Shown: positions 9,201 through 16,673 of the stretch, piece by piece
How the letters are laid out: each line of letters opens with the position of its first letter
Position numbering within the stretch: the first letter of the stretch is position 1
DNA from: an uncultured Schlesneria sp.
GTDB lineage: Bacteria > Planctomycetota > Planctomycetia > Planctomycetales > Planctomycetaceae
DNA: 39,847 nt
Reading direction: 5' to 3'
NCBI GenBank assembly: GCA_903904835.1
Contig: CAIVEI010000200.1
Coordinates: 1 to 39,847 of the forward strand
Translations under genes and position numbers: made by a program
Notes under the pieces: generated by a model
What the model saw: the letters and a program-made list of their open reading frames with translations, nothing else
Databases searched by the model: none
Told to the model about the DNA's origin: nothing

Positions 9201-9449
9201 GTGGGCGAAATCCACACGGGTTTATCCAACCTGAAACGTTAGCCCGACGAGCAAACGAGGGATCTTTTTCTCGCGTCGGATAACTCGAAATCGTCGCCAA
9301 CTCGCACAAGCGAGGACTCTTCTCCATTGAACGACACAGTTACTGTTTCGGCGATTGCGCCGGGCAATATGGCCGTTGCTGAAATTGTATTCCGAGATAG
9401 TTGTGATTCGTCCCTCGCTTGGGCGTCGGGCTAATGAATAATTGTCAGG
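9201..9449. other. Convergent gap filled by an inverted-repeat element
   Basis: This gap lies between the 3' ends of the LRR gene (+) and the YjfC-like gene (-). Almost all of it is taken up by the element at 9238-9436. There is no gene. Confidence 0.6.
9238..9436. repeat. MITE-like element with ~26-bp terminal inverted repeats
   Basis: The left arm (9238-9263) reads GTTAGCCCGACG, then AGCAAACGAGGGAT. The reverse complement of the right arm (9410-9435) reads ATTAGCCCGACG, then CCCAAGCGAGGGAC. The arms agree at about 21 of 26 positions. The 146 bases between encode nothing recognisable. It sits exactly between two convergent genes, a typical place for small palindromic dispersed elements. From memory, TTAGCCCGACG / CGAGGGA sequences recur in planctomycete genomes, but I cannot check that here. 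Confidence 0.6.
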
Positions 9450-10568
9450 CTAACGGATCAGATGCGGGATGAAACGGCTCAGATTGTGCGTAATCGGGTT
9501 TTCGTCCTCGCGAATTCCCAGTCCGCAGGCGGTGTCACCGACAATCCAACTGCCGAGAACGGCGAAGCTGTTGCCTGACTGCATCAACGGATGGTATTTC
9601 TGGTAGACCGCAGGTTGGCCTGAGTAGGGACCATCGGTCTCACGCTCGATTCGGCCTCGCTGGACCAACTGAATGTTACTCCCCTCCCGTGCGAGAATCG
9701 GTTTACGAACGTAGTCACCGCTCAGCGGTTGCCATGAGGCGGGCAGCAGGTATTCGCTCTCAGGAAACAATTCCCACAATACGACCAGCAGTGCTTTATT
9801 GGAAAGCAGCATTTTCCAAGGAGGTTCGATCCAGCGAGTGGGAGCCGTCAGCAGTCGTGGCGCGAATGGTTCGTTCAACATCCATTCCCACGGGTACAGT
9901 TTAAACAGACAATCGATCGGTAGATTGCGCTCGTTAACGAACGTGTTGTGACGCGAGTCATAGCCGATGGCTGACATGGGGAGGTATTCGGTGGTCAGCC
10001 CTGCCTGTGCTGCGGTGTCTCTTAAGTACGTGACGTTGCCAAAATCTTCTTCGTGGTCGTCAGTTGCCGCAAAAGTAATCTGCCCCAGCCCCTGCCAGTC
10101 GGCCCACCGGGTGATTAACTTCTCGTGAATAATGTTGAACTGATCGCAGCGAGGATGAACTGCATCCAGCCATTCCCATTGGATAACAGATGCTTCGAAT
10201 AAGCCCGTTGGCGTGTCGGCGTTGTATTCGAGCATTTTCGGCGCGGACCGACCGTCCCAGGCGAGATCAAACCTTCCATAAAGCGTCGGTTGGTCGTGAT
10301 CCCAGCTTTGACGAATCCAGTCGTGAAACGCTGAGGGAATCTGGAATTCATCGAAACGGTTTTGATCCATCACAACTTGAACCGCCTTAAGGCACATGTC
10401 GTGCAGGCAATTTGTGGCGAGTTCCAGATCTTCAATCTCGTTTTTGGAAAACTCGTACCAGCCAGCCTCATCCCAATACGGCTCGTTATCGATCGTATGA
10501 AAGGTGAATCCCAATTCTTCGACGTCGCGGCGCCAGTTCGGTCGAGGTTCGGCAGTGATCCGGCGCAT
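9450..10568 (-). CDS. Glutathionylspermidine synthase-like ATP-grasp protein (YjfC/YgiC type)
   Basis: A 372-residue protein of the preATP-grasp/ATP-grasp family whose founding member ligates glutathione to spermidine. Recognisable stretches are WDEAGWYEFSKNEIEDLE near residue 33, LYGRFDLAWDG, KMLEYNADTPTGLFEASVIQWEW (positions about 112-134), LFKLYPWEWM, LLSNKALLVVLWELFP, YVRKPILAREGSNI and YQKYHPL. The conserved Lys, Arg and Glu positions of the nucleotide site appear intact. No amidase domain is fused, as in YjfC and YgiC. For those proteins glutathionylspermidine synthesis has not been shown, so the substrate here is uncertain. Its ATG overlaps the stop of the lipoprotein gene (ATGA, 10570-10567), which indicates translational coupling. 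It is the last gene of a three-gene operon. Confidence 0.88.
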   Translation of the reverse strand: MRRITAEPRPNWRRDVEELGFTFHTIDNEPYWDEAGWYEFSKNEIEDLELATNCLHDMCLKAVQVVMDQNRFDEFQIPSAFHDWIRQSWDHDQPTLYGRFDLAWDGRSAPKMLEYNADTPTGLFEASVIQWEWLDAVHPRCDQFNIIHEKLITRWADWQGLGQITFAATDDHEEDFGNVTYLRDTAAQAGLTTEYLPMSAIGYDSRHNTFVNERNLPIDCLFKLYPWEWMLNEPFAPRLLTAPTRWIEPPWKMLLSNKALLVVLWELFPESEYLLPASWQPLSGDYVRKPILAREGSNIQLVQRGRIERETDGPYSGQPAVYQKYHPLMQSGNSFAVLGSWIVGDTACGLGIREDENPITHNLSRFIPHLIR

Positions 10569-11044
10569 CAGCTTCCCCCCGATAAATGAGACCCGGTTCC
10601 GCCGAACCCGCCTCGCGAAATGCCAGCCCCGGTCGAATGCGGAACCGAAGCACCGCCGCCCGCCGACCCGGCCATCGGATGCCCTGATGGTGTACTTATT
10701 GGTGCCGACGTCGGACTTGGTGGTACGGAATTCTGGTATCGATTGGAGGAACCGCCAAAAAAATACGGGATGAACGATGTTCGGTGGCGATAATAGTGGC
10801 CTGTCGAGTTCGGCGTTGGCGTCAAATTGGAACTTTGGGCATTTGCGTTTTCTGCATCACCCTCATTCTGCGAAACGACGAATTCCTCATCCTCCCCTTC
10901 GTTTTGGTCGGGGGAAGCACGATTCAACTTGCTTGCAGTAGCGACACTGGCCGGAATTGGTTTCGGAGGCTCACTTTGAGAACAACCAAACGCAGCCATC
11001 GAGGGAACCAGCAGTGTTAACGCGACTTTTGAGCTTCGTTTCAT
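10568..11044 (-). CDS. Lipoprotein, DUF1190/YjfM-like position in operon
   Basis: A 158-residue lipoprotein. The signal peptide ends in a lipobox (MAAFGC, with Cys at about residue 21). The mature part is low complexity: an acidic Glu/Asn stretch in the middle, a YYRHRTSFIPYFFGG segment, and a Gly/Ser-rich tail with SRGGFGGTGS. A tail of this sort, and a place directly before a YjfC/YgiC-type gene, fit the DUF1190 family (E. coli YjfM/YgiB). I base this mainly on context, since the rest is too compositionally biased to align by eye. The stop codon overlaps the next start. The 220-base gap to the DUF350 gene upstream holds a long inverted repeat. Confidence 0.7.
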   Translation of the reverse strand: MKRSSKVALTLLVPSMAAFGCSQSEPPKPIPASVATASKLNRASPDQNEGEDEEFVVSQNEGDAENANAQSSNLTPTPNSTGHYYRHRTSFIPYFFGGSSNRYQNSVPPSPTSAPISTPSGHPMAGSAGGGASVPHSTGAGISRGGFGGTGSHLSGGS

Positions 11045-11069
11045 GTTGCGCTCTTTTCATTTTTTCGTA

Positions 11070-11090
11070 GTGGAGGTTTCCAGCCTCCAC
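11070..11090. repeat. Small hairpin, TTCCAGCC family
   Basis: GTGGAGG (11070-11076) pairs with CCTCCAC (11084-11090) around TTTCCAG. It resembles GGCGGC-TTCCA-GCCGCC at 36099-36115, so the two may belong to one dispersed hairpin family. It lies 26 bases upstream of the lipoprotein start. Confidence 0.5.
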
Positions 11091-11142
11091 CAATAATTTC
11101 CATCAGCGGCTGGATGCCACTGCAACTTTTCTTGGGTTGGGC

Positions 11143-11219
11143 GTTCAAATTTCAAAATTGGCCGTTGGGGGCAAGCTGGTCACGATATTGGCTTGATCGG
11201 CCATTTTTGAAATTTGAAC
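11143..11219. repeat. 21-bp inverted repeat with 35-base loop inside the DUF350 operon
   Basis: The left arm at 11143-11163 and right arm at 11199-11219 are reverse complements with one mismatch. Each arm contains GTTCAAATTTCAAAA on one strand. The structure lies between the DUF350 stop and the lipoprotein start. It could be a transcript hairpin that tunes distal expression, or two opposed copies of the upstream motif described in the findings. No T-run follows on the minus strand, so it is not a plain terminator. Confidence 0.65.
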
Positions 11220-11264
11220 ACCCGCCCCCCTCTTCGAAACGAATCCAATCAAACGACGCCATCA

Positions 11265-11528
11265 TCAGTGCATCGAGTTAACGACAATCAAGCTCAACCC
11301 AAGCAGCATGGCTGCCACAACAATTGCCACGGCGATGTTTCGGTCTTCCAACTGTTTCTCGATGTCCAGCCGCCTGGTGATGATTTCAAAGGCCTTGAAC
11401 CCCAACAGCATCAATGCCAGGCCGAGCAACCCAAATGAAGCAGTTCCAATCAGTGCCGACCAAAGTCCCGAAGAGTCCGAAGGAATGGATGCCAGGAGAT
11501 TTTGACTTCCAATATAAGCGTTGAGCAT
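11265..11528 (-). CDS. DUF350 membrane protein (YjfL-like)
   Basis: An 87-residue integral membrane protein with two hydrophobic segments, about residues 22-46 (ALIGTASFGLLGLALMLLGF) and 63-84 (NIAVAIVVAAMLLGLSLIV). A short charged loop, KAFEIITRRLDIEKQLEDRN, lies between them. This is the hallmark of a single DUF350 (YjfL/UPF0719) unit. E. coli YjfL has about 130 residues and roughly two such units, so this is a half-length version. It is the first gene of the minus-strand operon DUF350, lipoprotein, YjfC-like, which matches the gene order yjfL-yjfM-yjfC. The function of DUF350 proteins is not known to me. No strong ribosome binding site is visible before the ATG at 11528. Confidence 0.85.
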   Translation of the reverse strand: MLNAYIGSQNLLASIPSDSSGLWSALIGTASFGLLGLALMLLGFKAFEIITRRLDIEKQLEDRNIAVAIVVAAMLLGLSLIVVNSMH

Positions 11529-12155
11529 CGATTGAGTCTTTCAATAGATTCATAAAAAGGGAAATCGAATCCCTGAAGGATAACGTCGTCCGACTCATTT
11601 CGGATCATTCGAATGAAAGTAGACAAAAGTTTTTTACCATGAATCGCACGAACCCTGTGAATAAGAGGGGAGATAAATCCAAAGTCCCTGAGGGATGGCC
11701 CGATGTCTGCCTTTGTTATCAGCAAGGGAAAACGACCTCGATATTGGAAATGTCATCCCAACGGGACGGCCAGAAGGCAGACTCAAACAAACCAAGCAAT
11801 GCCGAAAAATGTAGCCACTTTTCCTGGTCATATTCGTCAGATTCGTGCGATTCGCGGTCAAACCTCTTCGTCGTCAATCAGGGACCGCTGAGGATAAAGT
11901 ACGTTGGTGAACGAACTCACTTTTGAACATATTGAGATTTCTAATCAAATTTGTTTCTGGTGAAATGGTCAACAGGGCATTTTATTTGACGGTTCCGAAA
12001 TCGGCTCTGCAATAGAAGTCAGCAGGATGATGAATCAACAGTGCCCGATGACCCGGTGGTAGAATCGCGATTTTCGAAATTTGAATACACGACCCTCGCA
12101 CGATGTTTGGCCGCGAGTCTTTTCACACCGCTCCTCGTTAGCAAAGGATGTTCGA
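11529..12155. other. Gene-free divergent region with repeat remnants
   Basis: About 630 bases between the divergent DUF350 and beta-lactamase-like genes. It contains an inverted repeat GTCTGCCTT (11705-11713) / AAGGCAGAC (11774-11782) with a 60-base spacer. Short CCCTGAAGGAT / CCCTGAGGGAT and CCCAACGGGA phrases at 11571-11580, 11687-11697 and 11758-11766 look like fragments of a dispersed repeat. The small open frames here have no ribosome binding site or recognisable protein. Confidence 0.5.
12071..12086 (+). promoter_or_regulatory. TTTCGAAATTTGAAT motif upstream of the beta-lactamase homologue
   Basis: TTTTCGAAATTTGAAT followed by ACACGACCC ends 69 bases before the ATG at 12156. Near-copies sit in the same orientation before three other genes in the window (15642-15660 and, on the minus strand, 35705-35693 and 11157-11143). 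Function is inferred from position alone. Confidence 0.35.
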
Positions 12156-13469
12156 ATGAATGATCGCCAGACTCGTCGATCTGCGCTGCAATCGATCGTT
12201 TCCAGTGCATCGACTTTCGCGGTGTCGTCGTCGTTCCTATTGGCCCAGGATCGCAATAAGACCCAGCGTACGGCAAAACAATTGCCGATCTCGGGAGAAC
12301 CACACACGGACCTGGCACCGTTTGACGAAATGATGATTCGCTTTGCTCAGGAACATCAGGTTCCCGGAGCGGCACTCGCGGTGACGCGGAATTCAGGCCT
12401 GATCTACGCACGAGGGTTTGGTTGGGCAAACGTTGAATCAAAGCGTCCGGTGGAACCAGATTCGCTGTTTCGAATTGCCAGTGTCTCAAAGCCCCTGACA
12501 GCAGTCGCCGTTTTACAGCTTGTTCCCCGTTCGAAACTCGATAACCGAGTGTTTGATATCCTGCCCGTCAAAGATTGGCTGCCAGCAAATCACGATCAGC
12601 GACTGGCATCGATCACGATTCGACAACTGCTGCACCACACTGCCGGCTGGGATCGCGACAAATCATTTGACCCCATCGGGCGTCCACATCAGGTTGCACA
12701 GGTGCTGAAGCATAAGCTTCCCGTGGGGCCGAAAGAGGTTGTCCGTTTTTCGCTGACGCTACCACTCGATTTCGACCCCGGAGCTCGCTTTGCCTACTCG
12801 AACATCGGCTATTTGTTGCTCGGCAGATTGATCGAACATCTCAGCGGGATGAGCTACGAAGCCTACGTGCAACAACATATTCTGAAGCAATTAGACGTGA
12901 CACGCATGCAGTTGGGACATGCATGGAAGGGAGACCTGTCAAAGGGTGAAGTCCATTATTACGACCCCTTGAACCGTAGCGGGCCTGCCGTCAACGGACC
13001 AAGATTAAATGTCAAAGTTCCCTTCGTCTATGGTGCTGAAAATATTGAAGCGTTCGAGGCACACGGTGGCTGGATCGCATCGGCCGTCGATCTCGTAAAG
13101 TTCGCGAGTGCGTTTGACCATCCAGAATCGTCAAAGTTATTAAAACCAGATGAGATTACCGAAATGTGGACTTGTCCTGCTGGAGCAGCAGGACACGAGG
13201 CGGACGGTCAGCAGAAAGCCGCATACTATGCGTGCGGCTGGAACGTCCGGCCGGTCGGCAACCAGGGGCGGGCCAACACGTGGCATACGGGTCTGATTGC
13301 TGGGACTTCGTCTTTACTCGTTCGTCGTCACGATGGCCTCAATTGGGCTGTCCTCTTCAATACCGACCGCGACCAAAACAAAAAAGTCCTGGCGGATCTG
13401 ATCGATCCCTTAGTCCACCAGGCCGCCGACGCCGTTCAACGCTGGCCCCAACGTACGATCACGATTTAA
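12156..13469 (+). CDS. Serine beta-lactamase / penicillin-binding-like hydrolase, exported
   Basis: A 437-residue protein of the class C beta-lactamase superfamily (Pfam Beta-lactamase). The start at 12156 has AAGGA 7 bases upstream (12144-12148). A twin-arginine-like leader (NDRQTRRSALQSIV) precedes a hydrophobic Ser/Ala stretch ending near LLAQ (residue 31). The catalytic tetrad S109-V-S-K112 sits in FRIASVSKPLTA, followed by RQLLHHTAGW, the Tyr motif Y214-S-N in FAYSNIGYLLLG, and WHTG near the C-terminus in place of KTG. All three active-site motifs are therefore intact. Homologues in planctomycetes are mostly esterases or D-amino-acid peptidases rather than resistance enzymes. Nothing nearby suggests antibiotic resistance. 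Confidence 0.9.
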   Translation: MNDRQTRRSALQSIVSSASTFAVSSSFLLAQDRNKTQRTAKQLPISGEPHTDLAPFDEMMIRFAQEHQVPGAALAVTRNSGLIYARGFGWANVESKRPVEPDSLFRIASVSKPLTAVAVLQLVPRSKLDNRVFDILPVKDWLPANHDQRLASITIRQLLHHTAGWDRDKSFDPIGRPHQVAQVLKHKLPVGPKEVVRFSLTLPLDFDPGARFAYSNIGYLLLGRLIEHLSGMSYEAYVQQHILKQLDVTRMQLGHAWKGDLSKGEVHYYDPLNRSGPAVNGPRLNVKVPFVYGAENIEAFEAHGGWIASAVDLVKFASAFDHPESSKLLKPDEITEMWTCPAGAAGHEADGQQKAAYYACGWNVRPVGNQGRANTWHTGLIAGTSSLLVRRHDGLNWAVLFNTDRDQNKKVLADLIDPLVHQAADAVQRWPQRTITI

Positions 13470-13556
13470 GAAATCCACACCATGCATTCTCCTGAAATTC
13501 CTCTCTCCCAAAAACAAAATCACCAAGTCAATGGGACATCAACGAAATGTCCCTCG

Positions 13557-14471
13557 CTACGGCGCCAACCAACGGACCGCGTTTTCCACAATTTGTAATG
13601 TTTCTGGTTGCTTGAAAACATCAAACGTTTCGTGGCCTGGCCTGAAGTAGAACAGTCGGCCTTTGCCAATCTTCCAGATGCTTCCACTGCGGAATCGTTC
13701 GCCAGCATCCCAACGTTCTTCGAAAACAACTTCATCCGGGGCTGGAACATGAAATGGTTCGTCGTACATCTCGGTATGGGGGATATCGAATTGTTTCGGA
13801 ATTCCTTTTGCAATCGGATGGTCGGTGAGCAGCGTGTTGACGTGACTCGGCTTGCCATCACCACGATAGGCGGGGAAACAACAGTTCGGCAGATTGACCT
13901 TCAGTAGGATCGTTCCACCGGGCTGAGTGATTTTTTCCACGTTCGGTGTCAACACGGCATCTCGCTTGGGCTGGCCGTATTTCTCAGGTCGAATCGCATC
14001 GACTTTCGACGTCTTGCGTTCTTCGGGGGTGAGAGTCGCAAGCGCGTCCGCGATCGCTCGTTCGTTCATTGCCTCGATAAAAGGGATCGACCAGTGCGCG
14101 GAATGAAGCGAGATCATAGAGAGTTTTCCCTGCTTGATTCTTTCGACCAGTTGCTGACCCGCTTCAATCTTAACCTCACGATGTCGAACATGACCCCACC
14201 AGATGAGAACATCGCAGTCATCGAGCGTTGCTTTCGAAAGTCCCTGCTCGGGGTCGTCAAGGCGAACCGATTTGACTGTCAGGCCCGGTCGCTGCTTCAA
14301 AAAGTCGGAAATCGCGTTGCCTAGGAAGTTTTCGTAAGCCTGCTTTTGGGCCGGTTGCTGTTCGTCCCAGACGACGACCCTGATTGGTCGCGTATTCTCA
14401 TCGGCAATTGCCGATGTTAACGCACCTAGAAACAACAGGCATCCCGTCGTCATAACAAATCTTCGAACCAT
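13557..14471 (-). CDS. ThuA-like domain protein, exported
   Basis: A 304-residue protein with a signal peptide (MVRRFVMTTGCLLFLGALTSAIA, then DENTRP). The body is a ThuA-like glutamine-amidotransferase-type fold. It has an IRVVVWDEQQP first strand, a DCDVLIWWGHVRH segment (about 84-96), SMISLHSAHW (about 118-127), and a late RGDGKPSHVNTLLTDHPIAKGIP segment. The C-terminus GRLFYFRPGHETFDVF is typical of the family. ThuA proteins were named after trehalose utilisation, and planctomycetes carry many exported copies thought to act in sugar breakdown. The substrate is unknown. It is convergent with the beta-lactamase homologue, 87 bases apart, and no partner dehydrogenase is adjacent. Confidence 0.88.
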   Translation of the reverse strand: MVRRFVMTTGCLLFLGALTSAIADENTRPIRVVVWDEQQPAQKQAYENFLGNAISDFLKQRPGLTVKSVRLDDPEQGLSKATLDDCDVLIWWGHVRHREVKIEAGQQLVERIKQGKLSMISLHSAHWSIPFIEAMNERAIADALATLTPEERKTSKVDAIRPEKYGQPKRDAVLTPNVEKITQPGGTILLKVNLPNCCFPAYRGDGKPSHVNTLLTDHPIAKGIPKQFDIPHTEMYDEPFHVPAPDEVVFEERWDAGERFRSGSIWKIGKGRLFYFRPGHETFDVFKQPETLQIVENAVRWLAP

Positions 14472-14816
14472 GAGACTCTCGCTGAAAGTTAGAAGTGAAA
14501 TACTTAGATCCGTGATTCCAGCCGAACCGTGTTATACAGTCGGGCCAATACTGATGACGAGTCATCAAGGTTGACATTTTTTGCCGAATAAAAAATGGCA
14601 AGAGACAAGCCTTCGCAAGAACCTTAACCCGAGCGTCACAGCATCTTGCACAGGCTAAAGCCCATGCTGAAAAAACGGACGAGCCCGTCGCAAGAGGTTT
14701 ACTCATCTTGACTGAACTGCCTGTTCTCGATACCTTTCCGGCGCTCTGGACCCAATGAAATTATCTCCAATACTGACAAATCACGATCGGTCCACGGATG
14801 TGAGGCAAGGACGCCG
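14472..14816. other. Divergent gap with one dispersed repeat
   Basis: About 345 bases between divergent genes. At about 14651-14671 it carries TGCACAGGCTAAAGCCCATG, whose core AGGCT-AA-AGCCC is a small hairpin. A close copy, TGCACGGGCTGAAGCCCATG, lies at 38745-38764. Nothing else is recognised. Confidence 0.5.
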
Positions 14817-15620
14817 ATGGCCGGGTTTCATACACACATCACCGTGAGTACGCTTGTTGGCGTCGGGTACGCCTATGTCGGTACGTCTGTACTGGGTTTG
14901 CCTCTTTCGACTTGTGCGATTGGTGGCGGGCTTTGTGCCATTTGCGGGATTATGCCCGATCTGGATAGTGATCACGCTGTCCCTGCCCGTGAAACACTAA
15001 GCTTCCTGGCGGCTGTTGCACCGATGCTACTGTTTTACCGGTTCCATTATGAAGGGCTGGCGACCGAACACATCATGCTGTTTGGCGCTCCGCTCTATCT
15101 CCTGATTCGATTTGGCTTCGGCGAAATGCTGAAAGTGTCCGTACACCGAGGGATGTTCCACAGCATTCCCGCTGCCATGATTGCGGGCCTGATCGCTTAT
15201 GTAATTTGTGACACGGGTGTAAGTCTCGGTCGTAGTTACAAAGGGGTTGGAGCTGTGATTGGCTATATGGTTCACCTGATTCTGGATGAGATTTGGGCAA
15301 TCGAAATACAAGGCCGACATCTACGTCTGAAGAAGTCGTTCGGCACGGCGATGAAGCTATTCGGAAATGTTCGCAGTGCGAACACCGCAACTTGGGGATT
15401 GTTGACCGGCATGTCGGTTTTCGCGGCGAACGATCATGGACATCCTGAAGTAGCTGCTCCATTCCAACGTATCAGTCCCGGTCAGCTTGAGCCAATCGAT
15501 ACTGCGGAACAACCGAATCGAGTCCGCATGACCTCCCACCAGCAAAGACGCTCGACGTCTATGATCCGTCGACAAGCAGAGCCAGTTCAAAACAGCCAGG
15601 ACAACCTGGATTGGCGATGA
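14817..15620 (+). CDS. YdjM/DUF457-like membrane-bound metal-dependent hydrolase
   Basis: A 267-residue integral membrane protein. AAGGA (14807-14811) lies 5 bases before the ATG. The family signature is complete: FHTHITVS near the N-terminus, GIMPDLDSDH (about 45-54), KVSVHRGMFHSIPAA (about 103-117) and MVHLILDEIW (about 144-153). The His and Asp residues are the presumed metal ligands. About five hydrophobic segments span residues 10-150. The last 85 residues are hydrophilic, rich in Gln/Arg/Ser, and probably cytoplasmic and disordered. E. coli YdjM is an SOS-induced relative of unknown substrate. No LexA site could be recognised here. The CvpA-like gene follows 108 bases downstream on the same strand. 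Confidence 0.85.
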   Translation: MAGFHTHITVSTLVGVGYAYVGTSVLGLPLSTCAIGGGLCAICGIMPDLDSDHAVPARETLSFLAAVAPMLLFYRFHYEGLATEHIMLFGAPLYLLIRFGFGEMLKVSVHRGMFHSIPAAMIAGLIAYVICDTGVSLGRSYKGVGAVIGYMVHLILDEIWAIEIQGRHLRLKKSFGTAMKLFGNVRSANTATWGLLTGMSVFAANDHGHPEVAAPFQRISPGQLEPIDTAEQPNRVRMTSHQQRRSTSMIRRQAEPVQNSQDNLDWR

Positions 15621-15641
15621 CAACGGCAAACCCCTCCCGGA

Positions 15642-15660
15642 TTTTTGAAATATTAACCCG
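15642..15660 (+). promoter_or_regulatory. TTTTTGAAATATTAACCCG motif upstream of the CvpA-like gene
   Basis: This motif ends 68 bases before the ATG at 15729. It resembles the TTGAAATTTGAAC-CCCG motif found before three other genes. It may also contribute a -35-like TTGAAA, but no convincing -10 box follows at the right distance. Confidence 0.3.
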
Positions 15661-15728
15661 CGTTACCTTCTATTTATCAGTTTTATAACTCACGGCAATT
15701 CGGGTTTACGAAAAGAAGGATTGAGAAC

Positions 15729-16664
15729 ATGGCGGCATTGGGTGGGGTTACCGCATACGACGGAGTGATGGCTCTGATCGTATTATTTGCCACGGTACAC
15801 GGCTACTGGAAAGGAGCCACCTGGCAGATCGCGCCGATCATGTCGCTGGTGCTGGGCTATATGGTCGCAATGCCAATGTCGGTCACAACGGCTCATTATT
15901 TTGGTGATCCGCCACAGAACCGTTTGTTCGCTTTAGTCACTATTTACATCGGCGTTTCGATGGTGGTTTATCTTCTGGTTCGCTCGTTTCGAGAAGGGAT
16001 TGAAAAGGCCAAATTGACTGAGTTTGATCGTCACCTCGGTGCTTTGCTCGGTGCATTGAAGGGTATCCTGCTGACCTTGGCGATCACCGTAATTCTACTC
16101 ATCTATTCATCAATGGCTCGCGATTTGATTTTGAAGTCGGAAAGCAGTTCCATTGCCGCTAAGATTATCAACGCGGTGTATCCGATCCTGCCAAAAGCAA
16201 TGCACGATATCCTTAACCCATATTTACAGCAGCTTAATCGCGAGCTCCCTCTTAATCTGAACTACAGCGACAATGATGGTCAGATCAATAACTCGATCCT
16301 GCCTGAGAAGCGGTCGCCACTAACTCCTACAAATACGAGCGCGCGACGAACCTCGTTCGATCAATTTGCACCTGAACCCCGTCAAAGCCTGATTTCTGAT
16401 GAGGAAGACGACGATCAGGGATATCCCGCAGCTCAGCCACCTCGTCGGCTATCAGCCCCAACGGACGATTTCGATACTCGCTTCAACCGACGCCGGGATT
16501 CCGCCAGCCGTGTTGTGCCACGATATCCATCAGTCGATCAGTTTGATGATCGTGATCCTCCACGACCGTCGAAGCGAGCAATGGTTCCCGTTCCCGTCGA
16601 GGAAGATGATCCATTCGTGCCAGCTGATCGAAACCGTTATTCACAGCCGCCGGTGTCGAGATAA
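15729..16664 (+). CDS. CvpA-family membrane protein with long disordered tail
   Basis: A 311-residue protein. AGAAGGA at 15714-15720 gives a strong ribosome binding site 8 bases before the ATG. Residues 1-165 are the CvpA domain with four hydrophobic segments. It opens with AYDGVMALIVLFATVHGYWKG, and GALLGALKGILLTLAITVILL is the third to fourth segment. The family is named after E. coli colicin V production protein and has a loosely defined envelope role. From residue about 195 to the end the chain is polar and proline-, arginine- and aspartate-rich (DQFAPEP, PPRRLSAPTDD, DPPRPSKRAM), so probably a disordered cytoplasmic tail. Its stop lies only 9 bases from the stop of the convergent glycosidase-like gene. 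Confidence 0.87.
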   Translation: MAALGGVTAYDGVMALIVLFATVHGYWKGATWQIAPIMSLVLGYMVAMPMSVTTAHYFGDPPQNRLFALVTIYIGVSMVVYLLVRSFREGIEKAKLTEFDRHLGALLGALKGILLTLAITVILLIYSSMARDLILKSESSSIAAKIINAVYPILPKAMHDILNPYLQQLNRELPLNLNYSDNDGQINNSILPEKRSPLTPTNTSARRTSFDQFAPEPRQSLISDEEDDDQGYPAAQPPRRLSAPTDDFDTRFNRRRDSASRVVPRYPSVDQFDDRDPPRPSKRAMVPVPVEEDDPFVPADRNRYSQPPVSR

Positions 16665-16673
16665 GCTATTTTT

